From the NCBI GenBank assembly GCA_964614095.1, contig CAZTJO010000051.1, positions 1-9,073 on the forward strand: DNA of 9,073 bases, in the 5' to 3' direction. Each line of letters begins with the position of its first letter. Position 1 is the stretch's first letter. Shown here one piece after another: positions 5,191 to 9,073 of the stretch. Position numbers and translations under genes: made by a program. This DNA comes from CAZWKX01 sp964614095 (GTDB lineage Bacteria; Actinomycetota; Acidimicrobiia; Spongiisociales; UBA11373). The notes below the pieces were generated by a model that saw nothing but the letters and a program-made list of their open reading frames with translations, ran no database searches and had not been told where the DNA came from.

Positions 5191-7498
5191 CTAGGCGACG
5201 GTCTTGCGGGCTACGTTCCAGCCCTCGGCAACCACCACCGGCTCTGCGCCGTCGAGATGGTCCACGTCGAACCGGGCGATCAGTTCCCGCCGCTCACCCG
5301 GCAGCAGGGTGATGTAGTTGTCTTCCCAAAGGATCGGCAGGAGCTCGTCGCCGTCCCGTCCCTTCTGCACGGAGAGGTGAACAAAAAAGGCAATGGCCTG
5401 CGTCTTGTTCTCCAGCTCCACCAGGGCCGTGCCATCTCGGTTTGAGGTGTCGAACCGTGCCGCCGCTTCGACCTCGGTGGGCGGCAGCGTGTTGAGGCCG
5501 GTCAGATCGGTGTAGCGGCGCACCGGGGTGTAGTGCCATTCGGATCGTTCCCAGGCGAGATCGTCCGCGGTAGGCGAGAGCCAGTAGACGTTGCGGCTCA
5601 CGGTGTTACCGCCGGGGTCGTCGAGCGACAGAACCAACAGGTAGGTGGGGTGAAGGTCGGTGAGCACGGGCAGCTCGAAGACGAGTACGCCGGCGTTGGC
5701 CGGCGCGTCGACGGGTTCGGTCCTCTCAAAATGGGTGGCACCGTCCAGGTTGAGCACGGTCGCCGTGGCCCGGTGCTGCGGGAACGCCTGCAGCGTCGAG
5801 TTCACCACCGTCACCGCCCGGTTGTGGCAGGCGTACTGAATGTGCAGCGGTTCGTTGGCCTTTTTGGCGCCGAAGTAGGAGCCGCCGGGCCGGAGGTAGA
5901 AGTCGTAGAGGTGCCAGATCAGCGAGGGCCAGGCGTCGTTGAGCATCCACTGGATGACGCCGGTGGCGGCGGGCCAGGCGGCGCGGAACGACTCGAACAT
6001 GGCCCGATGCGACTCGTAGGCCGCCACCTGCGCCTTCCGGACGTACTCCTCCATGCTGCCGGATGGCCCGTAGCGGGCATCCAGCGCGGCGTTGAACACG
6101 CCGAGGCTGTTGAAAGGCGCACCGCCGCAGTGGAACTCCCAGGTNNNNNNNNNNNNNNNNNNNNNNNNNNNNNNNNNNNNNNNNNNNNNNNNNNNNNNNN
6201 NNNNNNNNNNNNNNNNNNNNNNNNNNNNNNNNNNNNNNNNNNNNGCAGCAGGTCCAGCCCGGCATCACCAGCAGGCCCGCAGCGTCGGCGATGTCGAAGA
6301 AGTGATCGTCTTCGAGGGTTCCCTCCATGCGGATGGTGTTCAGCCCAAGGTCCTTGACGTAGCGCAGTTCCTGCTCGAGTCGCTCGGGGGACGAGCGGAG
6401 GGTCATCTCCGGGGCCCAGCCGCCGCCCCGAATCAAGATGTCCTCTCCGTTCACCGAAAAGCGCAGGTGGCCATCGGTGTCGATATGGGCGGTGAACTGG
6501 CGGATGCCAAAACGCCGGGTAGCGCGGTCGGAGAGGGAGCCGTCGATCTCGAGGCCGAGTTCGAGGTCGTACAGGTGCGGTTCTCCGAATTGGGCGGGCC
6601 ACCACAGCTTCGGCTGCTCAAACACGAGCTGGGGAAAGTCCGCTGGGGTCAGGCTTATCTCCTGCTCGCCGGGGGTGAGGGTGACCTCGGTGGCGATCTC
6701 CGCCGGGCCGACACGGGCATGCAGGATGCCACCCAGGTCGACATCCATGGTGTTGTGGGCCATCACTTTCACGGTCAGCTCGGCCCGATCCGGCCCGATC
6801 AGCTCGGTCACCACCTGCGGGTGGCGGAGCATCGCCGGGCCCGAGGTGCACACGGTCACCGGGCGGAACAATCCCATCATCTTGTCGGGCGGCATGGGGT
6901 TCCAGTCCACAAAGGTGAGGGCGAGAGCGTCCGGGCCCGGAGCAAACACCTCCACCGCCAGCACGTTGGCGCCCGGCAGGGCCACCTGGGTGATGTCGAA
7001 CTCGTGAGTGCGCCAGGCGCCGGCGGTGTGCGCCGCTTCGGCAACCCGGAGCCCGTTGAGCCACACGTTCGCCATGTAGTTGATGGCGCCGAACCGCAGC
7101 CACACCTTCTGGCCGCTGAGGTCCTCAGGCAGGGTGAACTCGGTGCGGTACCACCACGGCACCCGGAACGGGCTGTCGTCGTCTATGGGCAGGATGGCGA
7201 AATTGGCGCCGATCTTGTAGTCCATGCCCGGAAAGTGGCGCAGGTTCACGCCGAGGTACGGATCCGGGTAGGTGCCGTCGGCCACCAGGGCGCCGACGAC
7301 CGTGGTGGGGACTGTGGCCGGGTGCCATTCGGTCAGGTCCACACTCGCCGAAGAGAGGGATTCGCCGGTGTCAGCCAGCTCGGCCGAGGTCTGGATCCAC
7401 CAGCCGTCCCTCAGCTCCCAGTGCAGGCGAGCCGGGGTGGTGGTCTTGCGGCGCCGTTTGCGGATAGAAAGCGAGTGGCCGGTGGGCAGGCTGCTCAT
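5191..7498 (-). CDS. GH2 glycosidase, exo-beta-D-glucosaminidase / beta-mannosidase-like (interrupted by an assembly gap)
   Basis: Glycoside hydrolase family 2 enzymes of this type remove single beta-linked sugars (glucosamine from chitosan oligomers in CsxA-like members, or mannose) from chain ends. The first 418 residues show the GH2 order: a sugar-binding jelly-roll domain (VPTTVVGALVADGTYPDPYL, VWLRFGAINYMANVWLNGLR, then FVDWNPMPPDKMMGLFRPV, a CsxA-subfamily signature); an immunoglobulin-like domain (about 220-320, with PKLWWPAQFGEPHLYDL); and the start of the TIM barrel (FSVNGEDILIRGGGWAPEM, LGLNTIRMEG, LLVMPGWTCC). After the gap, 317 residues resume at TWEFHCGG, NAALDARYG, GVIQWMLNDAWPSLIWHLYD and run through the C-terminal beta domains to TAG 5191-5193. 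Both catalytic carboxylates should lie in the hidden part. No signal peptide is seen, so a cytoplasmic enzyme acting on imported oligosaccharides is likely. The exact substrate is uncertain. Confidence 0.88.
6145..6244. other. Assembly gap (100 N) inside the GH2 gene
   Basis: Another run of exactly 100 N. The visible pieces total 735 residues, while relatives lacking extra modules are nearer 880-900. The true gap is therefore probably around 450-500 bp and removes the centre of the TIM barrel, including the expected acid/base and nucleophile. Confidence 0.95.
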
Positions 7499-7506
7499 TG
7501 CCGCCG

Positions 7507-7535
7507 AGAGTATGAACTGCGGCGGCGCCGGTCAA
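7507..7535 (-). promoter_or_regulatory. Near-leaderless promoter of the GH2 gene
   Basis: On the minus strand, TTGACC (7530-7535) is followed after 17 bp by TACTCT (7507-7512). A start about seven bases downstream would fall one or two bases before the ATG at 7496-7498. Only a weak GGCGG lies before the ATG, so leaderless or near-leaderless translation fits. This suggests the GH2 gene is transcribed separately from the gene ending at 7553. Confidence 0.5.
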
Positions 7536-7552
7536 GCAGTGGTTTGGGCCGG

Positions 7553-8569
7553 TCAGCCCAGCCTGGGGTCAAGCGCATCGGCCGTCGCATTGTGGGGCGG
7601 CAGCGGCCCATCCGCCTGCGCCAGGCGGAAAGCCCGATCGAGGAAGGCGAGAACCTGTGCTGCTGCGGCTTTGCCGCGAGGCAGCTTCTCCAAACGCTCG
7701 GGGGTGTGTTTGATGATCCTGGCGATTGTGGGCGCCGGTGAATGGAAGAGCTGCCGCAGGTGCGCCGGGCCTTCGACCTTTATCAGCAGATCCTGCTGCA
7801 CAATCCCGACGGCAAGCGCTAAGGCGCGGGCGCCCCGATACCCGTACTCGTGTTCCACCACTTTGCCCCGCAGTGCTACCAGGCCAAAAGCCCGGTTCTG
7901 CAAGTTCGAAAGCGAAACGTCCCCCTCGAACAGCTTGGCGGGGTCCTTGTAGGCATAGATGCCACACGGCGGCCTCCCGCAGGACCCATCGGTGTGCGGC
8001 ACGTTGGGATCATGGATCTCGTCGAAACCACTGGAACAGCCGGCTCCATACTCGGGCTCCGGCCAGGCCCTGAAGACACCGTGCAGCATCCCGCGCAGCT
8101 GCCAGCCACGAAAGCCGAGAACCGGTTGAGGCGACCAGAACACCGAAGGGCCGTTCTCGACGTCGCTGCCGAAGTAGTGCTTCCATCCCGGATCTTGCCG
8201 ATGTGGGGTTTGGCGCGGTTGTGTCTGTTGTTGAGATCTTCGAACTTGAGCCGACAGGCGCGGGATGTTGATGATGTCGGGGTTCGGCGCCGGGGCAGGG
8301 GCCGGCACCGGGGGTCGCCGGGCCAGATCGGCGATGATCTCCGCGAGACATCCTTCGAGGTTGGTGAGGCCTTGCCGGATCTGTTCCTCTCGGGAGGCGC
8401 GCACCTGCCGGCCGATCTGGCGTCCCACAAGACGCAGGCGCACGGAACGGAAAACCTCGGGGGTCACATCGTGGATCTCATTGCCGCTATCGAGAGCCTG
8501 CAATTGGCGCTGGAGGGAGGCGAGGAGTTGCCTCCGGTCGGGGTCTTCGGCAGCTGCCACAGCGGTCAT
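7553..8569 (-). CDS. Protein of unknown function with a CGIYA-type domain
   Basis: This 338-residue protein has no function I can name. Residues about 1-87 are charged and helical, probably a coiled coil (RRQLLASLQRQLQAL, then REEQIRQGLTNLEGCLAEII). A Pro/Ala linker (PPVPAPAPAPNPD) and a Gln/Arg-rich stretch lead to a domain of about 110 residues with FRGWQL, a Cys-containing AGCSSG, PHTDGSCGRPPCGIYAYKDP and VALRGKVVEHEYGYRGARAL. That order (GxRxW, then Cys, then H, CxxxxCGIYA, then GxVxEHExGYR) recurs in small uncharacterised actinobacterial proteins. The conserved Cys and His residues could bind a metal (inference). A helical C-terminal region follows, with KHTPERLEKLPRGKAAA. The ATG at 8567-8569 lies about 33 bp after the -10 of a LexA-box promoter, so damage-induced expression is expected. 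Confidence 0.75.
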   Translation of the reverse strand: MTAVAAAEDPDRRQLLASLQRQLQALDSGNEIHDVTPEVFRSVRLRLVGRQIGRQVRASREEQIRQGLTNLEGCLAEIIADLARRPPVPAPAPAPNPDIINIPRLSAQVRRSQQQTQPRQTPHRQDPGWKHYFGSDVENGPSVFWSPQPVLGFRGWQLRGMLHGVFRAWPEPEYGAGCSSGFDEIHDPNVPHTDGSCGRPPCGIYAYKDPAKLFEGDVSLSNLQNRAFGLVALRGKVVEHEYGYRGARALALAVGIVQQDLLIKVEGPAHLRQLFHSPAPTIARIIKHTPERLEKLPRGKAAAAQVLAFLDRAFRLAQADGPLPPHNATADALDPRLG

Positions 8570-8601
8570 GCGGGGGTCTTCTTCGGGTGCCGGAGCTGCC
8601 T

Positions 8602-8629
8602 ATTGTACCGTCGAACACATGTTCGGCAA
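8602..8629 (-). promoter_or_regulatory. SOS promoter 1: LexA box within a -35/-10 spacer
   Basis: The palindrome CGAACACATGTTCG (8612-8625) fits the Gram-positive/actinobacterial LexA consensus CGAAC-N4-GTTCG. On the minus strand it lies between TTGCCG (-35, 8624-8629) and TACAAT (-10, 8602-8607) with a 16-bp spacer, so bound LexA would block RNA polymerase. It points to the 338-residue protein gene starting at 8569. Confidence 0.8.
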
Positions 8630-8690
8630 CAACGCGAAATTCCTTCTTCTTGCGGGCAAAACGGGACGTTGGCGACGGCCCGGCGGGTTC

Positions 8691-8738
8691 GCCGCAGAGT
8701 GTTGGACTCTGTGCGGCGGCCCCGCCTTCTGTCGGGGC
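8691..8738 (-). terminator. Two tandem hairpins after the small Pro-rich gene
   Basis: Hairpin one pairs GCCCCG (8719-8724) with CGGGGC (8733-8738). Hairpin two pairs GCCGCAGAGT (8691-8700) with ACTCTG (8706-8711) and CGGC (8714-8717), with a two-base bulge. They begin just beyond the stop at 8743-8745 and before the next promoter. No T-tract follows, which is common for actinobacterial terminators but lowers confidence. Confidence 0.4.
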
Positions 8739-8742
8739 GGCT

Positions 8743-8886
8743 CTACCTCACCGGCGCCGGCTCTGCTTCGCGCTGTGGTGCCGGAACTGATGCGGGTTGG
8801 CGCTCGTCGGCCGGCGGCTCCATGGGGGGAACCGTCAGCGGCTCGGGCTCCACCTGGATGATTCGCTGCTGTTTGCCTATGTCCAT
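8743..8886 (-). CDS. Small Pro/Glu-rich protein, 47 residues
   Basis: The ATG at 8884-8886 follows an excellent Shine-Dalgarno region (AGGAGAAGGA, about three bases before the start), which decides this start over an in-frame ATG at 8976 that lies inside the LexA box and upstream of the -10. The product starts MDIGKQQRIIQVEPEPLTVP and continues as an acidic, Pro/Glu/Ala-rich, probably disordered tail ending EAEPAPVR. It has no Cys, no membrane segment and no enzyme motif. Short proteins of the MD(I/F)G...IxVEPxExPxP type are familiar in actinobacteria, but I know no function for them. It lies behind its own LexA-box promoter (8960-8987) and upstream of the 338-residue gene with the twin promoter, so the two probably work in the same response. 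The stop is TAG 8743-8745. Confidence 0.65.
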   Translation of the reverse strand: MDIGKQQRIIQVEPEPLTVPPMEPPADERQPASVPAPQREAEPAPVR

Positions 8887-8959
8887 CGTTCCTTCTCCTG
8901 GGAGCGGCGGGGGTAGTTGGGTCGGACATCGGGGATCGATTTCGGGCGCCGGAACCCCC

Positions 8960-8987
8960 ATTGTATCGCCGAACACATGTTCGACAA
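8960..8987 (-). promoter_or_regulatory. SOS promoter 2: LexA box within a -35/-10 spacer
   Basis: This is the same LexA palindrome CGAACACATGTTCG (8970-8983), set between TTGTCG (-35, 8982-8987) and TACAAT (-10, 8960-8965) with the same 16-bp spacer as SOS promoter 1. It faces the 47-residue gene starting at 8886, giving a leader of roughly 65-70 bases that contains the strong ribosome-binding site. Confidence 0.8.
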
Positions 8988-9073
8988 CAGCGCGATTCTC
9001 AGTATTCTCAAGCCAAAAACCGCGGCGATGTCGGCTTTGACGACGGATCTGTAGCGGAGAATTCGGGCGGACT

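Noticed and set aside
5533..7741. Long + strand frames (such as 6092-7741 and 5533-6357)
   Set aside because: Antisense shadows of the GH2 gene in GC-rich DNA; several cross the N-gap and none shows a family signature.
8600..8929. A 109-codon minus-strand ORF starting MSDPTTPAAP
   Set aside because: It runs through the hairpins and into SOS promoter 1, has no good ribosome-binding site, and overlaps the better supported 47-residue gene in another frame.
1..9073. tRNA, rRNA, CRISPR arrays, transposase or integrase genes
   Set aside because: None was found by eye; in particular no recombinase is encoded between the two kup repeats.

Overview
The window looks like a piece of a draft assembly (probably a metagenome-assembled or scaffolded genome) of a high-GC actinobacterium. 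The grounds are strongly GC-rich third codon positions, near-leaderless promoters, a Bacillus/Actinobacteria-type LexA box (CGAAC-N4-GTTCG), and protein families common in Actinomycetota (DUF3024, a CGIYA-motif protein, a CsxA-like GH2 enzyme). A class such as Acidimicrobiia is plausible but is inference. Two runs of exactly 100 N (3531-3630 and 6145-6244) are scaffold gaps. Both fall inside genes, and comparison with the families suggests each hides roughly 450-500 bp.

Left part (1-1135, + strand): the C-terminal part of a Fic-domain protein with an intact catalytic motif. It overlaps (ATGA) a small membrane-anchored protein with a Ser/Thr-rich stalk and a probable NTF2-like extracytoplasmic domain.

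Middle (about 1210-3430): a compact defence or toxin-antitoxin cassette on the + strand. It has a palindromic operator with a leaderless promoter, an AbiEi-type antitoxin/regulator, an AbiEii nucleotidyltransferase toxin and a DUF3024 protein, all with overlapping reading frames. The cassette lies between two direct copies (55/56 identical) of the last 56 bp of the potassium transporter gene kup. One copy is the real end of kup (3375-3430). The other is an orphan on the far side (1212-1267). This looks like an att-style insertion at the 3' end of a protein-coding gene, or the scar of a recombination between kup copies. A short fragment of an APC-type permease (3223-3369) lies at the kup-side edge, and an orphan ribosome-binding site with a start codon abuts the other edge. 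The site has clearly been rearranged.

Right part (3373-8886, all - strand, read from right to left): a 47-residue Pro/Glu-rich protein and a 338-residue protein of unknown function, each behind its own near-identical LexA-box promoter; then a GH2 exo-beta-D-glucosaminidase/beta-mannosidase-like enzyme with its own promoter; then kup after a 331-bp intergenic region with repeats. The twin promoters suggest that the two small genes respond together to DNA damage. The glycosidase and the K+ transporter look like housekeeping or catabolic genes that are independently transcribed.
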